A DNA stretch of 64,000 bases from Solibaculum mannosilyticum (GTDB taxonomy: Bacteria > Bacillota > Clostridia > Oscillospirales > Acutalibacteraceae), in assembly GCF_015140235.1 (NCBI RefSeq), contig NZ_AP023321.1:858501-922500 (forward strand), written 5' to 3'. Under the pieces are notes generated by a model that was not told the DNA's origin, ran no database searches, and saw nothing but the letters and a program-made list of their open reading frames with translations. The translations under genes were made by a program, and so were the position numbers. The stretch's first letter is position 1. Each line of letters starts with the position of its first letter. Shown in pieces: positions 32,009 to 41,266 of the stretch.

Positions 32009-34126
32009 CTATTGCATTTGAGATGGGGAAGCGGGATGCTCCGACGGTTTGGCGCTGGATTTTCTCCAGCCGATGGACGTTTTCGCAAATATTTTTTCAC
32101 AGCATAGAAGCACCGGCGTGAGCAAGAATACAATGACCACTGCGCTGATGATAGCGCCGCGGGCCAGCATGGCGCAGATGCTCTGGATAATCTCGATTTT
32201 GGAGATGAGGGATACGCCAAAGGTGGCGCAGAACAGCACCAGGGCGCTGGAAACAATGGAGCGGTCGGAAGCATTGGCGGCGATGCGGATGGCATCCATA
32301 CGATCATGGCCGTTGTGAAGTTCCTCTTTGAACCGGGTGGTTAAGAGGATGGCGTAGTCCACCGTGGCGCCCAGCTGGACGCATCCGATGACGGTTGGGG
32401 AGATAAAGGGGATGACCGTCCCGGTGAGGAAGGGGATGCCTTCGTTGATAAAGATGGCCAGTTCGATGGCCGCCACCACCACAATGGGGATGGTGATGGA
32501 TTTAAAGCAGACGGCGACGATGATAAAAATAGCCAGGATAGAGATAAAGTTGGTCATTTTAAAATCGTGGTCGGCGATGTCGATCAGATCCTTGGTGAGG
32601 GCGCCTTCACCGGTGATGACGGCGCTTTGATCGTAGGACTTGACGATGTTATTGAGTTGTTCGATTTGGGCGTTTTCTTCGTCCATGGCGGCGCGGTAAC
32701 GGGAATTGACCATGAGAAGCTGATAGCCGTCCTTTTTGCAGATCTCTTTGAGGTTTTCCGGGATGAAATCATCCGGGAAAGCCGGTCCCACAAATTTGTT
32801 GTAGGATAGGACGCTTTCAATACCGTCCACCTTTTCGATATCCGACGTCATTTGGGTCAGCTTGCTGGCCGGAAGGCTGTCGTCCACTACGATAAAATGA
32901 GTGGATGACATATTAAAATCGTCCTTGAGCTTGTTGGTGGCCACGATGGAGGGGAGGGTATCGGGGAGAGAAGCGTCCAGATTGTAGTACATATTGACGT
33001 GGCTTTGGGCGTAAAAAGCGGGGATGAACAACACAAGGAACAACACGGCAAATACGCGATGATGTTTTATTACAAATCGATTGATGCCGTCAAATTGAGG
33101 GACGAGACTGCGGTGACGCCATCGGTGGATGGGTTTGTCAAAGGTGAGGATAAGGGCAGGCAACAGGATGATGACCGTCAATACGCCCAATACGACGCCT
33201 TTAGCCATCACAAGGCCGATGTCCATACCCAGGGTGAGGCTCATAAAGCACAGGGCCAGAAAGCCAAAGATGGTGGTGAGGGAGCTTCCGGACAGGGAGG
33301 TAAAGGTGCGCTGGATGGCGTGGGACATGGCTTCTTTTCGATCGGGAAATTTATTTTTCTCCTCTTCGTACCGGTCGATGAGGAAGATGGAGTAGTCCAT
33401 GGTGACGCCCAGCTGCAAAATCGCGGCGATGGATTTTGTCACATAGGACACCTGGCCGAGAAAGATGTTGGTGCCAAAGTTATATAGGATGGCAAAACCG
33501 ATGTCCACAAGGAATACGACCGGCAACACCCAGGATTCCATGGTGAACATCATGGCCACCATGGAGAGCAAAACCGCCAATCCCACGTAAATGGGCATTT
33601 CCTGATCGGCCAAGTCCTTGGTATCCTTGACGATGACCGAAAGACCGCTCAAAAAGCACTGCTGATTGAGCATGGAACGGATCTGACCGATGGCATCCAG
33701 GGTCTCTTTGGAAGCGCCGGGATTGTCGTACTTCACCAGGATCATGGTGGAATTTCCATCCTGGCTGTAGAAAACATCCCGGATTTCGTCGGGGAGGATC
33801 TCGCCGGGTACGGTGATATCTGTAATATCGCTGACCCAGATGGCATCGTTGACGCCCGGGACTTCCTTAATTTTTTCCTTCAGCGAATCCACATCCTTGG
33901 CCGGCATGTTTTCCACAATCAGCATGGAACTGGCGGCGTTGTGAAAGGTCTCATCCAGAACCTCCTGCCCTTTGGTGGAATCCAAGTCCTGGGGGAGGTA
34001 GGAGAGAATATCGTAATTGACGTAAGTAGAAACGGCGCCGATTATGCTGGGGATGAGAAGCAGCACGGAGACGATAATGATCAATTTGGTGTGCTGCGTG
34101 ATCCAGTGGGCAAAACGTTGAATCAA
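32009..34126 (-). CDS. MMPL/RND-superfamily transporter
   Basis: The protein of about 705 residues has two homologous halves: a first membrane helix (LIIIVSVLLLIPSIIGAV), a soluble loop of 130-150 residues, and five clustered helices. The repeated signature is LGVTMDYSIFLIDRYEEEK in half one and LGATVDYAILLTTRFKEEL in half two, with TM4-like Asp residues for proton coupling. MMPL proteins export lipids or hydrophobic compounds. I choose TTG (LIQRFAHW) preceded by AAGAGGCG, because the more upstream TTG lies in the loop of a perfect hairpin. It is the second gene of tetR-MMPL-lipoprotein. Confidence 0.88.
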   Translation of the reverse strand: MIQRFAHWITQHTKLIIIVSVLLLIPSIIGAVSTYVNYDILSYLPQDLDSTKGQEVLDETFHNAASSMLIVENMPAKDVDSLKEKIKEVPGVNDAIWVSDITDITVPGEILPDEIRDVFYSQDGNSTMILVKYDNPGASKETLDAIGQIRSMLNQQCFLSGLSVIVKDTKDLADQEMPIYVGLAVLLSMVAMMFTMESWVLPVVFLVDIGFAILYNFGTNIFLGQVSYVTKSIAAILQLGVTMDYSIFLIDRYEEEKNKFPDRKEAMSHAIQRTFTSLSGSSLTTIFGFLALCFMSLTLGMDIGLVMAKGVVLGVLTVIILLPALILTFDKPIHRWRHRSLVPQFDGINRFVIKHHRVFAVLFLVLFIPAFYAQSHVNMYYNLDASLPDTLPSIVATNKLKDDFNMSSTHFIVVDDSLPASKLTQMTSDIEKVDGIESVLSYNKFVGPAFPDDFIPENLKEICKKDGYQLLMVNSRYRAAMDEENAQIEQLNNIVKSYDQSAVITGEGALTKDLIDIADHDFKMTNFISILAIFIIVAVCFKSITIPIVVVAAIELAIFINEGIPFLTGTVIPFISPTVIGCVQLGATVDYAILLTTRFKEELHNGHDRMDAIRIAANASDRSIVSSALVLFCATFGVSLISKIEIIQSICAMLARGAIISAVVIVFLLTPVLLCCEKIFAKTSIGWRKSSAKPSEHPASPSQMQ

Positions 34127-34165
34127 GAAAAAACGCCTCTTTTCGTGCAAGATGTGTAAGACAGT

Positions 34166-34192
34166 AGCCCTCAGCAACGGTGGCTGAGGGCT
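34166..34192 (-). other. perfect hairpin between tetR and the MMPL gene
   Basis: AGCCCTCAGC and GCTGAGGGCT form a 10-bp stem with a 7-nt loop and no following T-run. It could be an mRNA processing or stability element, or reduce read-through within the operon. Confidence 0.6.
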
Positions 34193-34204
34193 ATCGGCTG
34201 AATC

Positions 34205-34795
34205 TTAACAAAGCAGTTTCCGGATGAGAAAATAGAGGGTTGGCTTGATCTGGGAGAGGGAATAGGGTTCTTCCTCCAGAATGGCGTCGCAGCACACAGA
34301 ACCTACCATAGCGACGATAATGTAGAGGGTTTGTTGCGCCTGTTGCAGGGTCTCGCCTTTGTTCATAAAGTTTTGAGTAAAGGCGTCTACTGCCTTCTGC
34401 AAGTCGGGATCAGAGATGGAATCGCCGCACAACAGTTTGGCGGAAAAGTTTTTGCGGATGAGTTTGAGCATATCTTTGTGCCCTTGGAAGAATTCCACCA
34501 GATAATCGATGAAAAACAGGATCTCCTTTTCAAAATCCATAGCCTCTTGTTTTCTGCGTTCTTCTAACTCCCCGAGAGCTTCACGGATGACAAAAAGGCT
34601 CTTGTGCAGGGTGATCTGATTGACGAGATCGTATTTATCCTTAAAGTAGAGATAAAATGTCCCTTTGGCCACGCCTGCTTTTTTGACGATGTCGTCAATG
34701 ACGGTGTTGTTGATTCCTTTCGTGATAAAGAGATCGTAGCCTGCATCCATCAATTTGAGACGTTTTAATTTTTTCTTTTCCGATGCTGTTTCCAC
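34205..34795 (-). CDS. TetR/AcrR-family repressor
   Basis: The 196-residue regulator has the N-terminal helix-turn-helix typical of TetR (LMDAGYDLFITKGINNTVID, VKKAGVAKGTFYLYFKDKYDL) and a divergent ligand domain. It probably represses its own operon, which includes the MMPL transporter and lipoprotein, through the inverted-repeat operator in its promoter, and is released by a hydrophobic ligand. The start is GTG with AAGGAGG upstream. Confidence 0.9.
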   Translation of the reverse strand: METASEKKKLKRLKLMDAGYDLFITKGINNTVIDDIVKKAGVAKGTFYLYFKDKYDLVNQITLHKSLFVIREALGELEERRKQEAMDFEKEILFFIDYLVEFFQGHKDMLKLIRKNFSAKLLCGDSISDPDLQKAVDAFTQNFMNKGETLQQAQQTLYIIVAMVGSVCCDAILEEEPYSLSQIKPTLYFLIRKLLC

Positions 34796-34832
34796 GGTGA
34801 CCCCCTCCTTAAAGTTAGGCTGTGGACAGGCA

Positions 34833-34894
34833 ATTGACCAATAGTCATTTTTGATTGCGGGATTATGGTATCACAAAAATGACTATTGGTCAAT
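34833..34894 (-). promoter_or_regulatory. tetR-MMPL promoter with 21-bp perfect inverted-repeat operator
   Basis: ATTGACCAATAGTCATTTTTG and its exact reverse complement lie 20 nt apart. Each arm contains the TetR-type site TGAC-N5-GTCA. The distal arm overlaps the -35 box (TTGACC, then 17 nt to TACCAT) and the proximal arm lies just past the expected start of transcription. Two repressor dimers could therefore bracket RNA polymerase. Confidence 0.85.
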
Positions 34895-34981
34895 TATGAA
34901 AAGCTGTTTTTTACAATTTGTTCATAATTTAGATTGTCCAAATAGAATAACATTCCTATATGAATATGGAATAAAAAGAGG

Positions 34982-35010
34982 TTGTCGATCGATGTAAAAT
35001 ACGGTATACT
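34982..35010 (+). promoter_or_regulatory. promoter of the AIM24-family gene
   Basis: TTGTCG-N17-TATACT lies about 30 nt upstream of the ATG. Confidence 0.78.
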
Positions 35011-35041
35011 TACCATAATAGACAAGGAGGGTATTGCAATT

Positions 35042-35722
35042 ATGAAATATGAAATTCAAGGGACGCCTTTGCCAGCAGCCATCTGTTATTTAGACGCCGG
35101 AGAGAGAATGATCACCGAAAAAGGTGCCATGGCTTGGATGAGTCCCAATATGAAGATGGAAACCACCAGCAATGGCGGTGTCGGGAAGATGTTCGGACGT
35201 ATGTTTTCTGGAGAAGCTATGTTCCAAAATGTCTATACAGCGGAAGGCGGCCCCGGCATGATCGCCTTTGCATCCAGTTTCCCAGGTTCCATCCGCACTG
35301 TACATATCACTCCGTCAGAAGGTTTGATTGTGCAGAAAAGCGCCTTTTTGGCTTCGGAAGTAGGCGTAGGACTTTCGATTTTCTTCCAGAAGAAATTGGG
35401 AAGCGGCTTTTTTGGCGGCGAAGGCTTTATTATGCAGCATTTGACCGGACAAGGCGTTGCCTTCTTGGAGATCGATGGTTACGCTATTGAATACGATCTG
35501 GGGCCAAATGAATCCATCGTGATCGATACTGGATATCTGGCGGCCATGAGCGAGACCTGTAAGATGGACATCCAGAAGGTCAAGGGCGTCAAAAACATGC
35601 TGTTTGGCGGTGAAGGTGTCTTTAATACTCTGGTCACTGGTCCGGGAAAGGTGATCCTGCAAACCATGCCCATCAGTCAATTGGCGGGAGTGGTGCGTCC
35701 CTTCATGCCAACCGGCAATTAA
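35042..35722 (+). CDS. AIM24/TIGR00266-family protein
   Basis: The 226-residue, beta-rich, Gly-rich cytoplasmic protein has MKYEIQGTPLPAAICYLDAG, the segment GVGKMFGRMFSGEAMFQN and FLASEVGVGLSIFFQKKLG, the pattern of TIGR00266 (AIM24) proteins. These form a beta-sandwich of unresolved function, sometimes linked to membrane or envelope stress. The ATG with AAGGAGGG is chosen; a longer frame includes the promoter itself. It is monocistronic. Confidence 0.87.
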   Translation: MKYEIQGTPLPAAICYLDAGERMITEKGAMAWMSPNMKMETTSNGGVGKMFGRMFSGEAMFQNVYTAEGGPGMIAFASSFPGSIRTVHITPSEGLIVQKSAFLASEVGVGLSIFFQKKLGSGFFGGEGFIMQHLTGQGVAFLEIDGYAIEYDLGPNESIVIDTGYLAAMSETCKMDIQKVKGVKNMLFGGEGVFNTLVTGPGKVILQTMPISQLAGVVRPFMPTGN

Positions 35723-35745
35723 ACTTTACTTTGATGATAAAACAT

Positions 35746-35785
35746 AAAAAGCCGACGTCCTTTTCCAGAAGGACGTCGGCTTTTT
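35746..35785. terminator. bidirectional terminator
   Basis: Perfect 17-bp arms AAAAAGCCGACGTCCTT and AAGGACGTCGGCTTTTT. Confidence 0.93.
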
Positions 35786-35795
35786 GCAGTAAAAT

Positions 35796-37181
35796 TTATC
35801 CGCCGAAAAGCTGAGGGAAGAACTTAGCGATATACCCTTGCACAAAGATAACGATCACAATGATCGGCAGGATATAAGATACATACACCCGGGACCATTT
35901 GGGGAATTTGAGGCCATTTCCAGCGTTGGCTTCTTTTTGGAAGTTTTTCCATCCCCATCCGTAGCGGGAGGTGCAGAATAATAGGTACACCAAGGAGCCT
36001 AAGGGAAGCAGATTGTTGCTCACCAGGAAATCTTCCAAGTCTAAGATGGTGCTCCCATCTCCAAAGGGCTGGAATTCTTTCCACAGATTAAAGCCCAAAA
36101 TGCAGGGCAGGGATAAGATTAAAATAGCTACTAAATTGATGAGCACCGTCTTGCGGCGGCTCCAGCCTTTTAAATCCATCCAGCAGGAGATAATATTTTC
36201 AAACACTGCGATAATCGTGGACAAAGCGGCAAAGAGCAAAAAGACGAAGAATAGGAATCCCCAAATTTGTCCGCCTGGGATGGAGGCGAAGACATTGGGC
36301 AGGGTAACGAAAATCAAATTGGGACCACTGTCCGGATTAACGCCAAAGGTAAAGCAGGCGGGAAAAATAATAAGGCCTGCAATGAGGGCAACGCCGGTGT
36401 CCAGCAGGGAGATCCGAACCGCTTCTCCTGTTAAAGAGTGCTTTTTATCGATGTAGCTGCCGAAGATGGCCAGGGATCCCATGCCGATGCTGAGAGTGAA
36501 GAAAGCTTGTCCCATAGCATCGAAGATGGCGTTAAACAGACCGTTTTCAGTCAATTTAGAGAAGTCAGGGAAGAGGTAAAAGGAGAGACCTTCCCCTGCA
36601 CCGGGCAAAGTGAGGGAGTGGACAGCCAAAACAGCCATAATGCCAAGCAGACACAGCATCATGACTTTCGTAATTTTTTCCACGCCTTTCTGAAGACCGC
36701 CGGAGCACACTCCAAAACACGCCACCACAACCACGACCATCGCTACAATCATTATGGTAGGGTTCATTTGCATGGACTGAAAAACTCCAGAGACCTGTTC
36801 CGAATTCATATCGGTAAATTCTCCAGAGATCATCTTAAAGCAGTAGATGAGCATCCAGCCGCCGATGGTAGTGTAAAACATCATCAGCAGGTAATTGCCG
36901 ATGAGTGCAGGATACTTATGCAGATGCCACTTGGAACCGGGAGGTTCCAGAGCGTCAAATGATTTAGCAACGCTCTTTTGACTGGCACGGCCTACAGAGA
37001 ATTCCATCACCATGATGGGCAGCCCGAGAGCGATCAAAAATACCAAGTAGATGAGCACAAAGGCAGCGCCACCGTATTTACCGGTGACGAAGGGGAAGCG
37101 CCAGACATTGCCGAGTCCAATGGCGCATCCGGCCGAGATCAACAGGAATCCCAGCCGAGAGGAAAATTTTTCACGCTGCAT
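35796..37181 (-). CDS. sodium-dependent transporter, NSS (SNF) family
   Basis: The 461-residue membrane protein of about 11-12 helices has the NSS N-terminal signature FLLISAGCAIGLGNVWRFPF with the sodium/substrate site GxAIGLGN. It also has GGGAF-like YGGAAFVLIYLVFLIALGLP and later FFTLSIGMGSLAIFGSYI. Bacterial members (LeuT, MhsT, TnaT) import amino acids with Na+; the actual substrate is not predictable. It has its own promoter (TTGTAT-N17-TAATAT) and shares the terminator with the AIM24-family gene. Confidence 0.93.
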   Translation of the reverse strand: MQREKFSSRLGFLLISAGCAIGLGNVWRFPFVTGKYGGAAFVLIYLVFLIALGLPIMVMEFSVGRASQKSVAKSFDALEPPGSKWHLHKYPALIGNYLLMMFYTTIGGWMLIYCFKMISGEFTDMNSEQVSGVFQSMQMNPTIMIVAMVVVVVACFGVCSGGLQKGVEKITKVMMLCLLGIMAVLAVHSLTLPGAGEGLSFYLFPDFSKLTENGLFNAIFDAMGQAFFTLSIGMGSLAIFGSYIDKKHSLTGEAVRISLLDTGVALIAGLIIFPACFTFGVNPDSGPNLIFVTLPNVFASIPGGQIWGFLFFVFLLFAALSTIIAVFENIISCWMDLKGWSRRKTVLINLVAILILSLPCILGFNLWKEFQPFGDGSTILDLEDFLVSNNLLPLGSLVYLLFCTSRYGWGWKNFQKEANAGNGLKFPKWSRVYVSYILPIIVIVIFVQGYIAKFFPQLFGG

Positions 37182-37225
37182 AAACCTTCCACCTTTTCTT
37201 TTAACAATCTTGAAATGATTTCTTT

Positions 37226-37254
37226 ATATTACCAGATTCTTCCCTCAAATACAA
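37226..37254 (-). promoter_or_regulatory. promoter of the NSS transporter
   Basis: TTGTAT-N17-TAATAT on the minus strand, about 45 nt upstream of the start. Confidence 0.7.
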
Positions 37255-37304
37255 TATAATTCTAGAAGAAACAGCGAAATATAACGGTTATTTTACCAAG
37301 TTAG

Positions 37305-37355
37305 AAGAAAAAGAAACCGCCTGGCTGGTGTAAAATACAGACAGTCAGACGGTTT
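37305..37355 (-). terminator. terminator of acn-icd-rex operon
   Basis: On the minus strand, AAACCGTCTGACTG pairs (one mismatch, one G-U) with CAGCCAGGCGGTTT, followed by CTTTTTCTTCT. Confidence 0.75.
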
Positions 37356-37407
37356 TATCATTGCAACCAATGCCAATAGAAGAGCAGGAGTATGACAGAT
37401 ACTTTTT

Positions 37408-38055
37408 CTACTCCTGTCTTCGATGTTCACTGACGCGGTAGCTCAGGGTAAGGAGACTATCTCCCAAGTGGACATTTTCCACTACAATGTTGGGAAAATG
37501 GAGGGACAAGTCAAAATGGCTGAAGTTCCAAAATCCTTCCACACCCCATTCCACAAGACGCTTGGCGATATCAAACACAGCATCCCGGGGCAAACAGAGA
37601 ATGGCCACAACCGGCTTGTTTTGTTTGCAGAACTCCTCCAAACAATCGCCGCTGGAGATGGGGATGCCGTTGATTTCCTGGCCTTGCAGCTTGGGATCCC
37701 GGTCAAAAATACCGATTAAATGAAATCCACGGTCTTCAAACACCATATGGGAAGCAATAGCGTGACCTAGATTGCCGGCGCCCAACAGAATGGTGGGAAG
37801 GTTGTTGCCAACGCCTAAAATACGGCTGATCTCATCGTAGAGCTGTTCTACAATATAGCCGTACCCCTGTTGGCCGAACCCACCGAAACAGTTGAGATCC
37901 TGACGGATCTGGGAGGCAGTGAGCCCCATACGCTCCGACAATTCCCGGGATGATATGCGGGTGACGCCGCTTAACATGAGGTCGTGGAGAAAACGATGGT
38001 ACCGCGGAAGGCGTCGTATCACCGAAAGAGAGATATTGTCGCGCTTCGTACTCAT
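37408..38055 (-). CDS. rex: redox-sensing transcriptional repressor Rex
   Basis: The 215-residue regulator has the N-terminal winged helix (VIRRLPRYHRFLHDLMLSGV, SSRELSERMGLTASQIRQDL, CFGGFGQQGYGY) and the NAD(H)-binding Rossmann domain (ILLGAGNLGHAIASH, FDRDPKLQGQEINGIPI). Rex senses the NADH/NAD+ ratio and represses fermentation and redox genes. It starts 15 nt after the isocitrate dehydrogenase stop, so it is co-transcribed with the citrate-to-2-oxoglutarate enzymes. No canonical Rex box was found by eye in the window. Confidence 0.96.
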   Translation of the reverse strand: MSTKRDNISLSVIRRLPRYHRFLHDLMLSGVTRISSRELSERMGLTASQIRQDLNCFGGFGQQGYGYIVEQLYDEISRILGVGNNLPTILLGAGNLGHAIASHMVFEDRGFHLIGIFDRDPKLQGQEINGIPISSGDCLEEFCKQNKPVVAILCLPRDAVFDIAKRLVEWGVEGFWNFSHFDLSLHFPNIVVENVHLGDSLLTLSYRVSEHRRQE

Positions 38056-38070
38056 GAAAATAACCAGCCC

Positions 38071-39249
38071 TTATTTCTGCTCTTGCAGAGCTTTGATGGT
38101 CTCCATGACGTAATCGCCAAATTCACGGCAAGTAGCGCCGTTATCGCGGCCGGTGATGACAAGCTTTTTCTCTTTGAACATGCAGATATCCAAAGCCTGC
38201 TCCAGCAGATCGGCCTTTTCTTGGCGGCCGATGTGGGACAAAAGCATGACCGTTGCCCGAAGCATAGAGCAGGGATCGGCATATTTGTCGCGGCCTTCGG
38301 CCACCATGCGGGGAGCCGAACCGTGGATGGCTTCAAACATGGCGTAGCGTTTGCCGATGTTGGCGCTGCCGGCGGTGCCGACGCCGCCCTGGAACTCAGC
38401 GGCTTCGTCGGTGATGATATCGCCGTACAGGTTGGGCAGGATAAATACCTTAAAGTCACGACGGCGTTTTTCGTCGATGAGCTTTGCAGTGGTGATGTCG
38501 ATGTACCAGTCATCGGTGACGATATCCGGATACTCTTTGCCGATCTCCTGGCAGAGCTTGAGGAATTTGCCGTCGGTGGTCTTGACTACGTTTGCCTTGG
38601 TGATGATGGATACCTTGCCCTTTTTCGCCTTATGGGCATACTCATAAGCCAGACGGGCGATGCGTTCCGTGCCTTCGGTGGTGGTGACGGTGAAGTCCAC
38701 AGATAGATCGTCGGTCACATGTACACCCTGGGAACCCAGGGCATAGGCACCTTCGGTGTTTTCACGGTAGAAGGTCCAGTCGATACCCTTTTCCGGGACC
38801 TTAACGGGACGGACGTTGGCAAACAGATCCAATTCCTTGCGCATGGCCACGTTGGCAGACTCGATGTTGGGCCAGGGATCGCCGGCGCGGGGGGTAGTGG
38901 TGGGACCCTTGAGGATGACGGGGCACTGTTTGAGCTCCTCCAGAACGTCATCCGGAATGGCCTTGCCCACTTCCGCGCGGTGTTCAATGGTCAGGCCGTC
39001 GATGACCTTAAACTCCACCTTGCCGCTTTTGACTTCGTCATCCAGCAGGTACTCCAGCACACGTGCCGATTCTTTGGTGATGACCGGGCCGATGCCGTCG
39101 CCGCCGCACACGCCGATGGTCAGCTTATCCAGCTTATCGTAATCGATGAAATCCTTCTGTTCCGCCATGCGTTCCACACGAGCCAGCTGGGAACGGATGA
39201 CTTTGTCAAACTGCTCATGGGCAGCAGCGATTTTTTGTTCCATATCCAT
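38071..39249 (-). CDS. icd: isocitrate dehydrogenase
   Basis: The 392-residue enzyme of the isocitrate/isopropylmalate dehydrogenase family has GVCGGDGIGPVITKES, KGPTTTPRAGDPWPNIESAN, the substrate loop FYRENTEGAYA, YIDITTAKLI and FEAIHGSAPRMV. It oxidises isocitrate to 2-oxoglutarate. Cofactor preference (NAD+ or NADP+) cannot be decided by eye. The ATG with AGGAGG 8 nt upstream is used rather than a start 27 nt earlier. It follows aconitase by 30 nt and precedes rex. Confidence 0.93.
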   Translation of the reverse strand: MDMEQKIAAAHEQFDKVIRSQLARVERMAEQKDFIDYDKLDKLTIGVCGGDGIGPVITKESARVLEYLLDDEVKSGKVEFKVIDGLTIEHRAEVGKAIPDDVLEELKQCPVILKGPTTTPRAGDPWPNIESANVAMRKELDLFANVRPVKVPEKGIDWTFYRENTEGAYALGSQGVHVTDDLSVDFTVTTTEGTERIARLAYEYAHKAKKGKVSIITKANVVKTTDGKFLKLCQEIGKEYPDIVTDDWYIDITTAKLIDEKRRRDFKVFILPNLYGDIITDEAAEFQGGVGTAGSANIGKRYAMFEAIHGSAPRMVAEGRDKYADPCSMLRATVMLLSHIGRQEKADLLEQALDICMFKEKKLVITGRDNGATCREFGDYVMETIKALQEQK

Positions 39250-39279
39250 GATAAAATCCTCCTTATTGGTAGGCAATGA

Positions 39280-41211
39280 CTAGGCTTGTTCTCTGGTGTA
39301 GTTGAGCAGTCCGCCGGCCAGCATCATGGCGCGCTGACGGTCTGACAACTGGCAGTTAACCTTCATCTTAGTGCCCTTGGTCTTATTCTCAAGGATGGCC
39401 TGTCCGCCTTTTTCCACAATGGAACGGATATCCGGCAGAACCAGCTCATCCATTTGATCGATGGTGTCGTAGTCGGCTTCGTTTTCGAAGGTCAGGGGTA
39501 GGATACCGGCGTTGACCAGGTTGGCCTGATGGATGCGGGCAAAGGATTTGGCAATCACGGCCTTGATGCCCAGATACAAAGGAACCAGTGCCGCATGCTC
39601 GCGGGAAGAACCTTGGCCGTAGTTGGAACCGCCGACGATGATGCCTTTTCCTTCCGCCTTGGCTCTGGCCGGGAATTCCGGATCACATACCGTAAAGCAG
39701 AAATTGGACAGATGCGGGATATTGCTGCGGAAGGGAAGGATCTTGGCGCCGGCCGGCATGATGTGGTCGGTGGTGATGTTGTCGCCAACCTTCAGAAGGG
39801 CCTTGGCATCGATGGTCTGGGCCAGAGGCTCCGACTGGGGGAAGGGCTTGATGTTGGGGCCGCGGAGGATTTCTACCTGATCGGCATCCTCAGGAGCGGC
39901 GGGTTCCACCACCATATTGTCGTTGATGAGGAAGGTGCCGGGCATTTCAATGTCCACCGCTTCGCCCAAAGTACGGGGATCGGTCAACACGCCGGTGAGA
40001 GCCGAAGCAGCGGCGGTTTCGGGGCTGACAAGATAAACCTGAGCATCGGCAGTGCCGGAACGGCCCAGGAAGTTACGGTTAAAGGTACGCAGGCTGATAC
40101 CTGCGGAATTGGGGGACTGTCCCATACCGATGCAGGGACCGCAGGCGCATTCCAGCACGCGGGCGCCGGCGCCGATGATATCGGCCAAAGCGCCGTTCTG
40201 GGCCAGCATCTGATAAACCTGTTTGGAACCGGGCGCAATGGACAGGCTGACGCTGGGGCACACCGTCTTACCCTTGAGGATCGCGGCCACACGCATCAAA
40301 TCCAGATAAGAGGAGTTGGTGCAGGAGCCGATGACAACCTGATCCACCTTGATAGCGCCGATATCCTCCACAGCCTTGACGTTGTCGGGACTATGGGGCA
40401 TGGCGGCAGCGGGACGCAGAGTGGAGAGATCGATGTCGATGACTTCATCGTACTGAGCGTCGGCATCGGGGATAAGCTCCACCCAATCCTCCTCGCGGCC
40501 CTGTGCGGCCAAAAAGGCGCGGGTGATGTCGTCCGACGGGAAGATGGAGGTAGTAGCGCCCAATTCAGCGCCCATGTTGGTGATGGTGGCGCGTTCCGGC
40601 ACGTTGAGAGAACGGACGCCTTCGCCGCCGTACTCCACGATTTTGCCTACGCCACCCTTGACGCTCATAATGCGCAGCACTTCCAAAATGACGTCTTTTG
40701 CCGAAACCCAGGGAGCTAATTTGCCGGTCAGATTGACCCGGACCATCTTAGGCATTGTAATGTAGTAAGGGCCGCCACCCATGGCGACTGCTACGTCCAG
40801 ACCGCCGGCGCCGAAGGCCAGCATGCCGATCCCGCCGCCGGTAGGGGTATGGCTATCCGAACCGATCAGGGTTTTACCCGGTTTGCCGAAGCGTTCCAGA
40901 TGCACCTGGTGGCAGATGCCGTTGCCGGGACGGGAAAAATAGATGCCGTGTTTTTTGGCGATGGACTGAATGTAACGATGATCGTCCGCATTCTCAAAGC
41001 CGGACTGGAGGGTATTGTGATCGATGTAAGCTACCGAACGTTCGGTTTTGACACGATCTACCCCCATGGCTTCGAATTCCAAATAGGCCATAGTACCTGT
41101 GGCATCTTGGGTCAAGGTCTGGTCGATTTTCAGGCCGATTTCCTGACCGGCCTCAGGTTTGCCGCTGAGCAGATGGGCGGAAATGATCTTTTGCGCTAAG
41201 GTGAGTCCCAT
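39280..41211 (-). CDS. aconitate hydratase
   Basis: The 643-residue enzyme isomerises citrate to isocitrate. The [4Fe-4S] cysteines are visible in GSCTNSSYLDLMR and CACGPCIGMGQSPNS, with GSDSHTPTGGGIGMLAFGAG and the swivelling-domain motif GGSNYGQGSSREHAALVP. Its length matches the shorter aconitase X-like/mitochondrial-type homologues used in Clostridia. It heads the acn-icd-rex operon, behind a promoter carrying a palindrome. Confidence 0.96.
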   Translation of the reverse strand: MGLTLAQKIISAHLLSGKPEAGQEIGLKIDQTLTQDATGTMAYLEFEAMGVDRVKTERSVAYIDHNTLQSGFENADDHRYIQSIAKKHGIYFSRPGNGICHQVHLERFGKPGKTLIGSDSHTPTGGGIGMLAFGAGGLDVAVAMGGGPYYITMPKMVRVNLTGKLAPWVSAKDVILEVLRIMSVKGGVGKIVEYGGEGVRSLNVPERATITNMGAELGATTSIFPSDDITRAFLAAQGREEDWVELIPDADAQYDEVIDIDLSTLRPAAAMPHSPDNVKAVEDIGAIKVDQVVIGSCTNSSYLDLMRVAAILKGKTVCPSVSLSIAPGSKQVYQMLAQNGALADIIGAGARVLECACGPCIGMGQSPNSAGISLRTFNRNFLGRSGTADAQVYLVSPETAAASALTGVLTDPRTLGEAVDIEMPGTFLINDNMVVEPAAPEDADQVEILRGPNIKPFPQSEPLAQTIDAKALLKVGDNITTDHIMPAGAKILPFRSNIPHLSNFCFTVCDPEFPARAKAEGKGIIVGGSNYGQGSSREHAALVPLYLGIKAVIAKSFARIHQANLVNAGILPLTFENEADYDTIDQMDELVLPDIRSIVEKGGQAILENKTKGTKMKVNCQLSDRQRAMMLAGGLLNYTREQA

Positions 41212-41266
41212 AAGTTGCGAGCTCCTTTCTACTGCTACTCATAAATAATTAAAGGTAAGTAATCTT

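Noticed and set aside
37182-37407. Rex box near rex or the NSS transporter
   Set aside because: A TTAACAA-like half is present, but no TTGTTAA/TTGTGAA partner with correct spacing was found.
39529-40719. Open frame of 396 codons on the plus strand within the aconitase gene
   Set aside because: Antisense to aconitase, Gly/His/Asp-rich nonsense composition, no ribosome-binding site.
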